Source: Bryoerythrophyllum caledonicum | Taxonomy: Eukaryota; Streptophyta; Bryopsida; Pottiales; Pottiaceae | Reading direction: 5' to 3' | DNA: 64,000 nt | Assembly (NCBI GenBank): GCA_963971425.1 | Contig: OZ020517.1 | Span: forward strand, 29,406,668-29,470,667 | In this document: piece by piece, positions 44,541 through 56,284 of the stretch | Layout: each line of letters starts with the position of its first letter | Position numbering within the stretch: the first letter of the stretch is position 1 | Notes under the pieces: generated by a model | Databases searched by the model: none | Told to the model about the DNA's origin: nothing | What the model saw: only the letters and a program-made list of their open reading frames with translations | Position numbers and translations under genes: made by a program

Positions 44541-45042
44541 GTCGAGATTTCGCGCGATGTCGGAAGAGACGGCGGTGGTGCTAAGGGAGCACGTTGAGAA
44601 GTTGTCAGTGATGAGTGTTTGTGGTCGGGAAGATGTTCCAGGTTGTTTTTGTTTGCTGATGTGTTGGTTGTTGCATGCAGGTGGAGTTCCTCTTCATTGT
44701 GTTGTGGCTAATTGCGGTCATCTTGCGGCGAATCTGTGACGGAATCCTAAGTACATGTTTCTTCTGGGTGAGTACAGCAATTCGACGACCTCATGAAGAG
44801 ATGATGGAGGAGTCGGCAAGAAGCTCCTCTAGGGTTTTGTACGTAAGCAGCACAATTGATAGTGAGGAGAGAGCATGGTTGGAGTATTTTGACAACCCTG
44901 GTGAATGGTGGGATAATAGGAGTACGAAGTTGAATCCAGGACCCCTAATTTCAAGAAAAAGTCTACACAAAGAGGGTTGTGGATCGATGGTTGGCGAACT
45001 CCAGCGTGGGTGAAGGCTAAGCTAGAGTCCGAGCAGAAATAA
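44541..45042 (+). pseudogene. Captured OSB-like (organellar ssDNA-binding) gene fragment, antisense inside copia
   Basis: The plus strand reads ERAWLEYFDNPGEWWDNRST (44863-44922), the W-x-x-x-F-x-N-P-x-x-WWD-NR signature of the C-terminal PDF-type motif of plant OSB proteins, which bind single-stranded DNA in mitochondria and plastids. After a one-base frame slip near 44940 it continues PNFKKKSTQRGLWIDGWRTP and AWVKAKLESEQK, ending TAA at 45040-45042; this matches the PDF-K ... LW ... P-WV--KL end of the family. Upstream, 44541-44680 looks like an earlier exon followed by TTGCATGCAG, a likely splice acceptor, so an intron seems to be retained. Antisense to the host element, it would not be spliced out of the element's RNA. 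The frameshift makes it a pseudogene. Confidence 0.75.
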
Positions 45043-48000
45043 TTCCAGCATTGACGCATTCGGTTGAGAATTTCATGAAGGGTAGGGGTTTGGTCAGGAA
45101 ATCTGCCAGTTGAGTTTCTGTAGGAATATAGAGCACTTGTATGTCACCATTTTGTTGAGTTTCTCTAATGAAGTGTTCCTGTATTCCTATATGTTTGGTC
45201 CGGGAGTGCATTACAAGATTGTGGACAAGTATTATACATGATTGGTTGTCTGACATGAGTGGACTTGCGTCATGTATGCTAAGTCCGAGCTCAAGCAGAA
45301 GTCTTCAAAAGTATAGAATGTCTTTAGTTGCATCTGTTAACACCCTATATTCAGCCTCTGTTGTAGATAAGAAAATGGTGGGCTGCAGTTTACTGGTCCA
45401 GAAGATGCTAGAGTTGCCGAGTTTATAAAGGATATCGGATGTTGATCTGCGGGTGTCTAGATCGCTCCCCCAATCCGCATCTACATAGGTGTGGAATAAA
45501 TCGGAGTCATCGGAAGAAAGAAAGAGTCCGTAATCCATGGTACCTGCTAGATGGCGAAGTATTTTCTTTGCAGCTTGATAGTGGACTTCTTCATGGGAGT
45601 CCATGTACTTGGCAACGCAGCTCTTTTGATTCTACATTCTTTTGAGGGATCACTTGCGCTGGAAAACCCTTCTGGGATTTCCATCACAACAATCTCGTTC
45701 AATTTTCCATTGAGAAAAGCGGTGATAACATCAAGCTTGTGAAGTGGCCAATTATTCTTGGCCACTAAGGCAAGGACAGTGCGAATAGTAGACCATCTTA
45801 CTATAGGCGCAAAAATGTCTTGGTAATCTACACCGGCTTGTTGCTAAAAACCACGGGCTATAATTCGTGCTTTTAGTTTTGGTATATCCCCACTTTGCTT
45901 GACTTTGAAAATCCACTTGGCTGTGATTGGATTTTTTTTCTGTTGGTCTGTCAATGACGTCCCATGTCTAATTTGAAATGATCGAATCCACTTCTTTTTG
46001 AATCGCTTGCCTCTAGCCCTGCTCTTGGATTGCATCTTGATAGGAGGATGGTTCAGGTGCAATGAGTGTCGAATGATCTCAGAGTCTTGTTGAAGGTTGG
46101 CGTTGGCGAGAGGGGTTTTGGCGAGCGGGGACAACGTCGGTCTGGACGACGGTAGTCGACAATGAGAGGCGTTGGTCGGCGTCAACTATGTGCGGCGGTT
46201 GGCGTCGATTGATGTCAGCGGCAGACTGGATGTCTTAAGGAACACTAGGAGTTATGTCAAGGTGATGGGGCTGTAGTTGCAAGGAGTTGGCAGGGAGTGT
46301 CGCGTTGGCAAGTGAGCTGGGAGTCCCCGTGTAGCTGGCAGTCTGCGGAGAGCTGACGAGCTAGTCGTGGTCAAGCTAACGAAGTGCCTCGTGATGCACA
46401 TCCGGTTCTGGGAAGTGGGGCACTATTGACGTGCATTCGTCAGGTTCAGGTGCTATTAAGACAGAGGCGGCTGGCATGTGTGAAGTGGCCAGGTCTTGGT
46501 CAAGTTGCCCCGAGAACAAAAAATCATACCCAACCAGTACCTCATTAATTACCACATCTCGGCTAATTATGATTTTTCGGCTGCTTGGATCATAAAATCT
46601 ATAAGCCTTGGTGGATTCGTCATACCTTGTAAACATGCATCCCTTGGATTTGTTGTCCAGCTTCTTTCTGTCACTATCTAGGATATGAACATGCGAAGCG
46701 GATCCAAATATCTTTAATTTGTCAAGGTCAATCGTATTACCTGAGTATTTAACTAAGAGAGGAACTTCTAAATTTGCGCGCGTTGGACTGTGATTAATGA
46801 GAAAGTTAGCCATGCTGACTACTTCAATCCACATAAAATAAGTCAGTTTGTTGTCAGATGCAATACTTCTTGCGCGTTCCAATAGTGTGCAATTCCGACG
46901 TTCTGCTAAACCATTTTGTTGCGGCGTCTTTGCTTGCGTAAGATCATGATGAATGCCAAGCCTCGAGCAGTAATAATTGAATTCGTCTAACAAGTATTCC
47001 CCTCTTCTATCTGAGCGCAATGTTTTCAAAGTATTGCCTGTCTCTGATGCAAGTTTGGCTCTGAAAATACGAAATTTATCAAATGTCTCACTTTTGTGTT
47101 TCATGAAATAAACCCAAGTCTTGCATGAGAAGTCATTTGTAAATACTAATATGTATTCTTAACCATCCAAAGACGGTCTTTGCAATGGGCCGATCACGTC
47201 GGTGTAAATATATTCACGTGATTGTGCAGCTCTTGTCTCAGAATGACGAGGAAACCGTTCACGATGTTGTCTTCCTTCCAAACAACATTGGCATATATGT
47301 TGCTTGACATTGATGTTGGGAAGTCCTGTAACATGATTTGATTTTGATAAATGACTCAAACTTGAGTAACTGAGGTGACCTAACCGGTAGTGCCAAGTAT
47401 TTGTATCATCTTTGGTTTCTGATGACAGTGCATGAATTGAGTTCAAACCAAGTTCTTGAAATGAATATAAACCATTGGTCTTGTTTCTAAACCCTACCGC
47501 CATGATATTTTCACCATCAAGTATCCAATAGTGTGTAGCTGAAAATAATATTGTGTAGTCTGTATCCATAATGGAGCCTACTGAGACAAGATTCTTCTTC
47601 ATAGACGGTATGTAGCGAACATTCTGAAGCTTTATTTCACCATTGTTCGTTCGAATTGTGGAAGTTCCAGATCCTTTCACAGTGTGTGATTCGCCACCGC
47701 GTGTTTTGATATCACAGTGCTGCAAGCTAGAAGTATTTGGTTGTTCGTCTAGTTTGCTCATGTCTGACACTATATGTGTTGTGGCGCCATTGTCTACATA
47801 CCATGGATTATATCCCTCGTAATACTGCGGTTGATAATATTGATCGTAACTATGATCATGATAATTCTCAAACATCTCTGTTGAATATGCATATGTTGTC
47901 CCTTCATTTGGTGGTGGTACGATGTTGCATTCGCGCGCAATATGCCCGAGTTTCCCATAGGCGTAGCAGACGATGTACATTCTTGATGGTCGACATTGTC

Positions 48001-48835
48001 CAGGTCGCTGCGGCATTGGTCCTGAAGGTTGGTAATGAGTTGCTGCATTCATGGCGTTTGGCTCAGTGGTAGCAGGGTTTGGTGGGCGATTGTAGGCCCA
48101 CCAACCACCGGAGAAGCGTCCACCTCGTCCAGAACCGCCTGGGCTCCATCTTCCGCCTCGGCCACGGTCGTGCCCTCCAAATGGTTGATTGTGTCTAAAG
48201 CTTGCAGCCAAAGCTTCTTCATCTCCAAGTAATTGTATGCGGTGTTGTCGGCGATGATGCTCCGATAACAACATTGAGCAAAGTTTCTCAAAAGTCATGT
48301 TTGGATCCAGATGAGTGAGAGTTTGAATCGTACCTTCATAGGAGCGAGGCAAACCATTGAGTACAATCTAGTTCAGATTTCGATCAGATACTCGCTCTCC
48401 CATGCTGTTGAGTCTGTTACGTAGTTCTCGTGCGTTCTTGATGTATCCTTCAACACATCCTCCTTCGCTCATCTTAATAGTCTGTAACTGTCCCATTAAG
48501 GTAAGAAGTTGCGATTAATCTCCAAAAGAGAACTAGTCCTTCAAAGCTTTCCAAGCCTTTGCAGGATCTGTAAAATTTGCTACAGTGTCAACAAGATCAT
48601 CTGCAAGTGACAATAAAATTAGTCTACATGCAAGAGCCTTCTTTTTCTTCAATTGAGACTCAAAAAAAACTTCATTGTCAACGGTTGCTGGAAAAACTAT
48701 TGGCGTCTGTTCAATTTTTGTAACTCCCCTGTGACCTTCTACACGAAGGATGGCGCACATCTTGAGACTCCATACATAGAAGTTCTCTATACCTTTGAGC
48801 TTATCGTTCTCTCTTACAATGCCTATCTCTCTCAT
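45017..48835 (-). pseudogene. gag-pol: Second copia gag-pol, many stops, RT core deleted
   Basis: ATG at 48835 opens gag; the frame holds TAG at 48535-48533 and 48370-48368, TAA at 47161-47159 and TAG at 46378-46376, with other breaks. The zinc knuckle has decayed (CYAYGKLGHIAREC, second Cys lost), and protease reads WYVDNGATTHI, where DSG is expected. The integrase motifs TDVIGP, SDRRGEY and NGLAERRN remain. RT begins (ARGF, then TAG, then QQAGVDYQDIFAP ... LDVITAFLNGKLNE, to about 45600) and jumps to DSHEEVHYQAAKKILRHLAG, so the palm with the YVDD active site is missing. RNase H continues (YVDADWGSDLDTRRSTS, SNQSCIILVHNLV), ending at 45017. At 48535 and 48370 the TAG aligns with glutamine in the 28.7 kb copia, suggesting CAG-to-TAG decay. 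Confidence 0.9.
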
Positions 48836-49099
48836 GATTTCTCACTTTCTGGATCAGTTTCTCTATCAACTTTGACTTTCACTAATCTCTCTCTTGATCT
48901 TTCTACTCTTTCTTTCGAGCCTTTCAGGAGGAACGCTTCTATTGAGCTCTCTCCCTCTACTTCACAACTAGGAATTGCACTGATCTTTCTTCCGAGCCTT
49001 CAGGAGCAACGCTTCCACTGAGCTCTCTCTCTACTTCACAAAGAAGAACTTCTCACCTATCTCTCATCGCAGTCATAGCACTACTCTATTCTAAGTGTC

Positions 49100-49111
49100 G
49101 CTCTGATATCA
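49100..49111 (-). other. Primer-binding site of the second copia element
   Basis: Minus-strand TGATATCAGAGC next to the 5' LTR is the initiator-tRNA primer site with one G-to-A change. Confidence 0.85.
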
Positions 49112-49292
49112 TGTTGATAAACTGTAACTGCAGGAACTCACGAAGCACTACCAGTGAAGACGTAACCTTTACTGATAGAGAGTGACATATATACACTTGA
49201 GTGATGGATGAATGAATGATGAATGAAAAGCTATTGGATGACATCTAGATTCTAGGCTACAGAACAGTGGACGAGGGCGTGAGGTTGCAATA
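49112..49292 (-). repeat. 5' LTR of the second copia element
   Basis: 181 bp, with 9 substitutions against 44273-44453. The outer terminal dinucleotide is mutated (TA where CA is expected on the plus strand) and is followed by the target duplication GTAGT. Confidence 0.93.
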
Positions 49293-49297
49293 GTAGT

Positions 49298-50883
49298 GCC
49301 ACAAGCTCAATCTACTTGCTAAAATGCTCCACCATCACCAATAAGTATTTGGCACCACGTGGGGTGACAATAAGCGGTTCGGCAAAATCCAAGGACCAAT
49401 GGTAGCTCAATTCCATAATGGACAAAGGTTGTAGCTGTGGTGACAAGGTGTTGAAACTAGGTTGAACCCGATGACACAATCACACCAAGAAACATACGTG
49501 GCAACTTGCTGATACATGTCGATTTACCAATACAAGATACGCAACATCAAATGAGTCCGTTGCAAATTAAAATGCCCTAGGTCTTCGTGTACTTGTTGTA
49601 CCAACAAAGCCCTCAGATTTGGCCTCGGAACTATGCGCCTAGTCCTATCCGGCATCACCGAGACTAGAAGTCGTTCTTCCAATGGAACCTGGCTATTCGG
49701 TGTCCAACTTGATTACGTCTATAGGAGAAAGAGCTAAGGGAAGGGAGATCACATACGTCCAAAATTTGGGGCCCCAGACGTCTGTCGCGTCGTAGACGTC
49801 ATTCTCCCATCTCTCATCATCTTTCTGAATCAATACAGCTCTTAGTCCCACAACACTCCACTCTCTATGCAATTGAAAGGATCGTATAGCATCTAGACGT
49901 CGCAGCACAGGCACCGAATGAAGCTTCAGCTCCAAAGTAGCAAACGTCTATTGTTGCTCCGCTCCCCAAGTCCATGGCTAATACTTTCTTGTGAGAATAG
50001 TCAACGACTTGGCAATCAAGCTAAAGTTCTTGAAAAACAGGCGATAGTAATTTGCCAAGCACAAAAAAGCTCAAATCCATGACACATTGGTTTGGGTAGG
50101 AATCTTCTACAATACATCCACCTTGGCATGTTAAACGCCAAGTCCCCCTTGAACAATCACATGTCCCAATTATTGCAACCGACCATGGGCAGACTTACAC
50201 TTGCCATGGCGCAAGCGCAATCCCCACTCCCGTAACCTCTCAAACACCGCCTAAAGATGCCCCACATACTTCTGTGGAATGCTACTAAAAAAGATAACAC
50301 CATTAATGTAGCATCGAGCAAACGGCAAACCGGTCCACAAACGGTCCAACACACTTTGAAACTCAGGAGTGAGTTCTTGCTGCCAAATGAGAGAAATCTC
50401 CAATGGTAAAATTGATCTCTCCCATATTAATCAACTCCTCAGAATGCAATCTTCTCCGGGTCATCCACCATTCAAATTTGATGGTAATTAGTGATAATCA
50501 GACCTCAAATCAAAAGTACTAAAAATTCTAGCTTGTCCCACCGCATCAAACAACTCCTCCAACGTAGGCATGGGCTATCGGTTTGACTTGGTCTTGCAAT
50601 TGACCGACCTATTATCTCCACAAATCCGCTTCTTTGTCCAGTTGCCAAAGATATCCTTTTTCGATGGCATAACCGTGGCATAAGCATAGTAGCCCTTGGA
50701 GAGCTCAATGAAGCTGTCGGCCAACAACTCCAAACAACGAGTCTGAGCGTCAATTTCCTCTGAAAGACCGAGCTTATATGGTCGTCGGAAGATTGGGAGC
50801 TTGTCTTCCAACTGAATGTGAATCGCTTTGCCTCTGTAGCCCTCCAAATTATGGAAGCTGAAGGCAAAACAACTACGATACAA
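49298..50883 (-). pseudogene. Decayed Ty3/gypsy pol (RT, RNase H, integrase start)
   Basis: From 50883 leftward: FRRPYKLGLSEEIDAQ and SKGYYAYATVMPSKKD (RT fingers), PTLEELFDAVGQARIFSTFD (50570-50510), and ARCYINGVIFFSS at about 50290, where the catalytic Y-x-D-D has become YING. RNase H at about 49850 has FQLHREWSVVGLRAVLIQKD, with the first catalytic aspartate lost. The integrase start is WSLDFAEPLIVTPRGAKYLL, then VMVEHFSK, TAG, IELVAL at about 49425-49300, where the copia insertion cuts it. Many stops and frameshifts show long decay. Chromovirus or other Ty3 lineage cannot be decided. Confidence 0.85.
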
Positions 50884-51411
50884 ACGTATGAACGATCGTA
50901 CCGTTCATGCCTCGGCATTGGTAAGATGTGGCCCCAAATCCAAAGGCCAATCATCAAACTCGATAGTCTCGCTCTCTACCGTAGATGATTTACCGCATAC
51001 CAGTACAATCGGTCATTTTCTACTTGGTAGCAGAGAAGGCATTTACATCCTCAGACTACTAACTCACGCAATCCAAAGAAAATCACGTGTCGTGATAATA
51101 AAACCGGAAAAGAATATCCTGGCATCCTCTCGACCAAAGTACTTGGCAAAGCGTGCAAAGACACGCTAAGCTCAAAGCTCTTCTACTGCTCGCCTCTCCA
51201 AACGAAAAAGTAGCTCTATTTCTTTGACCTTTGTGAGATGTAGTACCGCTGCCTTCTAACCATCAATGTCTGCCCCAGCACCCATGGATGGTCATGCAAA
51301 CGGCACTGAAAAGAGAAACAAAGGCCACAAATCCAAACTAGAGTGTTGAGGTCAATGGCTCGACCCAACAAAGATCGACGCTAGCCCTCAGAGAGATTTG
51401 GTGCGGCGGTA

Positions 51412-51957
51412 AGGTAGAGGCACCCAATTCCGATCACTTAAGCCGGTTTGGGACTCAAATGACATTGTATGTCAAAAACGTATATGTAGAAAGATGCGGA
51501 ATTTGGAATGAAACTCAACAAATATTTTTAAAAATTTAATCACAAAGATTTGGAATTGATATTGGATTTAAACGCCCAAAAAACACTGGAGCCCATAATC
51601 AAACTATAGAGTAGGTGAGATTTGGTGCCTTCCTTTGACCAATGTCATTAGGTGAGAGTGAGTAAAAAGAGAGAAGACTTGCTGTAGATAATCAATTCAC
51701 GGAGGGTACCCAATGCCGATTGGCCTTGTTTGACTTTCAAGGTAATGCCACCAATGAGAGCTTAATTGAGGTGGAGCAACCCAAAATTGCACACTTTGTG
51801 ATCCAATGCCGATAATGACTAGTGTTTTCAAATGTTGAGTTATCAGTCTTGGGTCACTTTATGCACCATTACATGCATTTGCCATTATCATGCACCATAC
51901 CATGCATACTCTATCGATCGGAATTGGATGGCCGATCGGAATTAGGTGCCTCTACCT
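51412..51957. mobile_element. TIR element/MITE, ~546 bp, TA target site
   Basis: AGGTAGAGGCACCCAATTCC at 51412 is matched in inverted form at 51957 (GGAATTAGGTGCCTCTACCT), one mismatch in 24, with TA on both sides (51410-51411 and 51958-51959). GTACCCAATGCCGATTGG-like words recur inside. No coding content. Confidence 0.75.
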
Positions 51958-52031
51958 TAGTACGAAAATATTGAAATGTGCCCACATCAATTTTGTCCAA
52001 AACCAAAATTAATATGGACCACATCATTTTT

Positions 52032-52235
52032 CATCCACAATACCAATGAATATAGTGTTATACCCACATTACCGAAGAATATAGTGTTTCATCCACGTTA
52101 CCAATAAATATTGTGTTTCATCCACATTACCAACGAACATAGTGTTTCACCCACGTTACCAATGAATATAGTGTTTCACCCACATTACCAACGAACATAG
52201 TGTTTCACCCACATTACCAACGAATAAGATAAGCC
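52032..52235. repeat. 29-bp tandem repeat, about 7 copies
   Basis: The unit CCACATTACCAACGAATATA plus GTGTTTCAC repeats at 29-bp steps (for example 52151, 52180 and 52209), with A/G and C/T variants and a shorter, diverged first unit. Confidence 0.9.
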
Positions 52236-52418
52236 CCCCTAAAACCGACAAGGTAAGGAATGTGCATTTATTGAGAGAGGAGATAATTATACTATTATTT
52301 TTCAGTAATAGCCAATAGAATTACAATTCCAACCAAAGTGATTTCATATTATTTCGATAAAAAATGAATTAGTTATGAATTTTCAAAGTGTGCACCCATG
52401 TTTAGTGGGTGGCCAGTA

Positions 52419-53115
52419 CACTAAAGATGATATTTAGTGTTTAGGGACCAATAGTGTAACTACCCCTATGACCTCACTTTCACTAAATGTCAATCTATTT
52501 ACATTTAGTGTTTAATGTCAAAAAATCAGCCTAACAAAATTGTTCATAACGTTTGCATCACGACGAACTAGAAGATGTACCGTATACCGATGGAATCTCC
52601 TTGAAAAAACACATAAGCTAGTCACCTCACTCGATAGAATTGGTGCGAAATTGATAAAGATATGCCTCCTCAAACTTTCAACCAAAACTCAAGAAATCTG
52701 CCCAAAAATATTCACTATAACTTTTTATTTAAGACGAGTTTGAAGATGGGTAAGATGCCATTGGAAGAGTCTTTTTAAATCAGTTTAGATAGGCACCAGA
52801 AACTCTCAAATTGGACAAAAACTGCCCCCAAAATCATCATTTGAAAATCCAGCCTTAAAAAAATCAGCCCAACATGGAAGGTTTGCTTTTGACATGTGGC
52901 GAGATTTGGGTGACTTGCAATGAATTGTGGCATGTGACATTGTTACATAACCAACACTAAATGTCATCATGTTAAAATGCAATAATGGCCAAAATTACAG
53001 TTATTGACAATTAGTGTTTGAATTGACATTTAATGTTGTTACATTTCTAGGGTAATTGACATTTAGTGTTTGAGTTCGTAATTAGTGTTGCGAACACTAA
53101 ATATCATCTTTAGTG
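52419..53115. mobile_element. MITE with CACTAAA termini, 697 bp, TA target site
   Basis: It starts CACTAAAGATGATATTTAGT at 52419 and ends with the exact inverted complement at 53115, flanked by TA. Each terminus is itself a small dyad (CACTAAA and TTTAGTG). Internal copies of GACATTTAGTGTTT occur. No coding potential. Confidence 0.85.
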
Positions 53116-53300
53116 TAGTAGGTACCCCCATAACCAACGACCAAAAGTAAGGGCCTTGACCAATAGCAAACCTCCATTTGGAGCTGATTTAGTGGTAATG
53201 GGATGAAAGAGGGTTGGATATACCCCAATTTTATAGGCGTTGGTTATAGGGAGGCTTGCCTAGATATTTGGTGTCTCCTATGAGTTTTCCGTTTTAGGAA

Positions 53301-53466
53301 TTCAAAATGGTGAGGGCCGCGCGAACGCGAGCCCCCGCTGCCACAAATTATGACGTGTATGCCTCCCGTAGGAAGATACTAGAATTGCCCGGCCCGAAGT
53401 GCAATGGGGCGGACTCTCCTAGGCCATCCACATGCCGGATCATGGATAGACCCCGCCCAGGTAAGT
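53301..53466. repeat. Interspersed repeat GGTGAGGGCCG, second full copy
   Basis: The counterpart of 43601-43766 in the same orientation (ATGGTGAGGGCCGCGCGAAC ... CCCGCCCAGGTAAGTG), more GC-rich and probably closer to the ancestral sequence. Confidence 0.75.
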
Positions 53467-53906
53467 GAATTTGGAGGCGTCATTCCGGAACAATATAGTT
53501 GTCATTCCACTCAACAGCGGCTAACCTTATGGGATATATCAGCAATATCTAACGCCTGCCAGATTTGAAGCTAGCATGTGATGAAGCACAAAGACAGAAG
53601 GTGGCCGTCTGATCCCTGGTCTTTCGAAGTTCACCATACTGAGTTCATGGTGCTTTCCGTGATCAAGTATGGAGCAGGGTATGTGTTCGACCTATAGTGC
53701 AAGTCTTGAGATGAGTTGGTGCAAACAGCATTTTTTGAGATACAGCACCACTAGGCAGCTTTTGTGAAACTATTCAATGCAACATGACACAGAATGTACA
53801 GAAATCAACTGAGGAACTCAGTTGGTGGGGAAGATTTTACTCTTTCAGTCGTTCACGTCCTCTACAACTTGGGGGTCGCAGAACCGTCCAACTCATTACA
53901 ATGTGC
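53467..53906. other. 3' flank of COQ9
   Basis: No gene. It presumably contains the COQ9 3' untranslated region (minus strand). Confidence 0.5.
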
Positions 53907-56006
53907 TCAGAATTTCTGAGACCCTAAACCCTTGCTGAAGAGAGAGGAGACAGAGTTGCTCAAACCCATGCTCACAGCCTGCGCCAGTTGCGAAGCCTGC
54001 ACGCAAAGGAAATACTCAGGACGATAGGCGTTGAGGATATGTTTTGAGTAGTGGACAGAGCAGGACATGGATTATCTTCTGAAAGCACATTGAGCTTGCA
54101 GTTTGCAATCACGAATACAAATACGTAAATGGATGTCGCAATTTCCTACGACAGTTCAGGTGGAAATGAGCACGTCACTTGACACATTTACCTCGTGCGC
54201 AGTCTTCCGGCAATTGACGGCATCCTTCACCCTGCGTTCCAAAAACGCCCATGTATCGCGATGCCCTGCCAAGGAAAGATTGGCGTCCGTAATGATAAGC
54301 ATCTTGTCGCCAAAATCGTCTGAAACACTTTCTAGCTTCCAAGCTGAAAATGAGCCCTCGGGCAACGCAGACGACTTCAAAATCCAGACCGGATCGTACG
54401 TACCTGGAGAATAGTCGGTCAGCATGTACAGTTCAGTGGTGGTATAAACACCTCCTAACAACGCACGCTTCGTGTACCAATCCATATCTGTGGACCGATC
54501 GCCGGCGGCATGCCAAATATCATCCATAAGAACTGCTCTCTGTTTCAGTGCCGTTGCGGCATTCATGGGATGTGCCTGCAAGGACGAGGGGGGAAAAATG
54601 ATGCAAATTCGTACTATGCTGCAAATGAACTACTTGAAAAGTTACCATCAAAGGTAGACATATGTTATCACCTGAATGCTGAGAGCTTGGGGCCACTTTG
54701 AGAGAAATGGAATCTGCATCTGTAGACGCAGGCGAACAATCTGTGCTATGCGCTCAGCAAGAAGCATGGCAGAGAGCTCCTTCTCACGAGCCTCCACCTC
54801 GTCTTCCAGATGACGATTGCACTCGTCCATGAAGAACTGCATGATACAATGCCGAGTATGAAACCAACGCCTCACCCAAACGTAACTCAATTCCAGATTC
54901 TAAACTACATGACTGAAAGGAAAACGACTCAGAGTATTACGATTTTCCACCTCGACAAGAGCGGCCTCCTTGCGTGGAAAAGCTCCCACAATTGCTGGAG
55001 ACAGCCGAGCGTCCTTCGCACCTTCCACAAGGGCAGCCTCGGTCCACCCCAGCTTTGACTGCATCACATTCCATCACAACATAATCCAGTCAACAAAGTT
55101 GACATTGTTCTTACAAAACCGCGCACTCTTCCCACCCCAAGCCCTAATCTGTTGATCGCCAACGGCAATAAAAACGAAGTGAAACGCAATATCCATGAAT
55201 CAAGTGTCATCTCTAAATCTGAGGCAGGTTGTATACCACGTGGGTCATAGCCACGCGCAAAACTTGAGTCTTGTCGTCCGCGATCTCCTCTTCATAAGCT
55301 GATTCTTTCCCACTGCCATGTTTCCCACTTGCTCCTGCGGATGCGCCTGTTCATATCAACCGAGATTAGCAGGGATTGAGCTTGCAAAGCCGGCCATAAA
55401 GCATATAATGATCATCCAAACTTAGCGACACATCTCCAACATAGTTCTGATGTTGAAGTTGTGTTCGACATGACTGCGAAAGGAAAATCCTGCTTCACGG
55501 ACTTTAAACCCCACCACTGAGATCATTTTAAGATGATGTTCAACAGAATATTTTATTCCAACTCTTCATTCTATCACGCCATTCAATGTCATTATGTTCT
55601 ACGGGGTCATCGATCACCAGATGGAACGCCAAATAATATCGTGACATATGCAACATGCGAACTGCTCAGAATCTTAGCTATGGGAAATCCTGGTGCTGCC
55701 CCACGTCTGCAATTCGGCCCAAACATGCTCACTCCAAAACTCTCCAAAAGAAAAGTTAGGTTTCCCACCAGGAGCTGCGCCAGCGCCAGGCCCAGTCGGA
55801 GCTCCGGTGGAACTTCCGGGCTCCGACCCCACGCTCCACGCAAATGACTCCGTGGAAGCGCTCCGGTGACAGCGACCCATGCTCGTCTGCTGACACATCG
55901 CCGGCAGGACACGCCCCTTAAGCACATGCGAGCCCGGCGCAGCGCCCGGCATAGCTAGGTTTCTCAACGTCCGCGCCACCTGCACAGCTCGCATTCTCGC
56001 ACCCAT
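53907..56006 (-). CDS. COQ9: Ubiquinone biosynthesis protein COQ9, mitochondrial, seven exons
   Basis: COQ9 is a lipid-binding protein of the mitochondrial coenzyme Q synthesis complex that assists the COQ7 hydroxylase. Proposed exons (minus strand): 56006-55733, 55346-55237, 55058-54951, 54836-54672, 54575-54404, 54265-54192, 53996-53907; all have GT-AG introns and the phases join to 330 residues. Exon 1 (MGARMRAVQVARTLRNLAMP) is basic and serine/alanine-rich, a mitochondrial presequence. The conserved core is LGWTEAALVEGA, FPRKEAALVEFFMDEC, RLQMQIPFLSKWPQALSIQA, IWHAAGDRSTDMDWYTKRAL, LGGVYTTTELYMLTD and HRDTWAFLERRVKDA, as in plant and animal COQ9. The last exon ends SLFSKGLGSQKF, TGA at 53909-53907. 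Exons 1 and 2 are the least certain because that region is weakly conserved. Upstream lies a (CT)n tract; the neighbour on the same strand is a TM9SF gene with no known functional link. Confidence 0.92.
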
Positions 56007-56248
56007 CTCTCAATCCTCGAAATCCCCAACCCAACAATCAAAAATACAACAATCAGCCGCAAATGGCAAATCCTCTTTAACTCCCGCACTACTCTTGTGC
56101 ACAGAAATTGGCACTGTCTACAAACAAGTAACAAACTCTGTACCCCAATTCTACCAAGAGTTGCCCTGAATTGTTCGGAACCGGGTACACTATCTACATG
56201 CATGCACACAATCTGCACACAACAAAATCGATCGTGCACAACATCACA

Positions 56249-56284
56249 CCTCTCTCTCTCTCTCTTCTCTCTCTCTCACACACA
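56249..56284. repeat. (CT)n microsatellite upstream of COQ9
   Basis: Plus-strand TCTCTC, which reads (GA)n on the COQ9 sense strand about 250 bp upstream of its ATG. GA/CT tracts are common in plant 5' untranslated regions and promoters and can bind BPC (GAGA-binding) proteins; a regulatory role here is inference. Confidence 0.8.

Larger units (their letters stand above)
44273..49292 (-). mobile_element. Second Ty1/copia retrotransposon, 5,020 bp, nested in gypsy integrase, with a captured host gene
   Basis: Bounded by direct 181-bp LTRs and a 5-bp target duplication GTAGT (44268-44272 and 49293-49297). Orientation is minus. The LTRs differ at 9 of 181 positions, so it is older than the 28.7 kb copia. 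It is related to that element in gag, protease, integrase and RNase H, but the RT catalytic core is deleted and many stops have accumulated. Between pol and the 3' LTR it carries about 0.5 kb of foreign sequence: an OSB-like coding segment in antisense. Confidence 0.95.

Noticed and set aside
50505..50957. 150-residue minus-strand ORF
   Set aside because: Overlaps the decayed gypsy RT in another frame; only a few residues at its end read as RT, the rest is out of frame.
52419..53115. A CACTA-superfamily element because the ends read CACTA
   Set aside because: The flanking 3-mers do not match (GTA and TAG), whereas TA is duplicated on both sides here and in two sibling copies.
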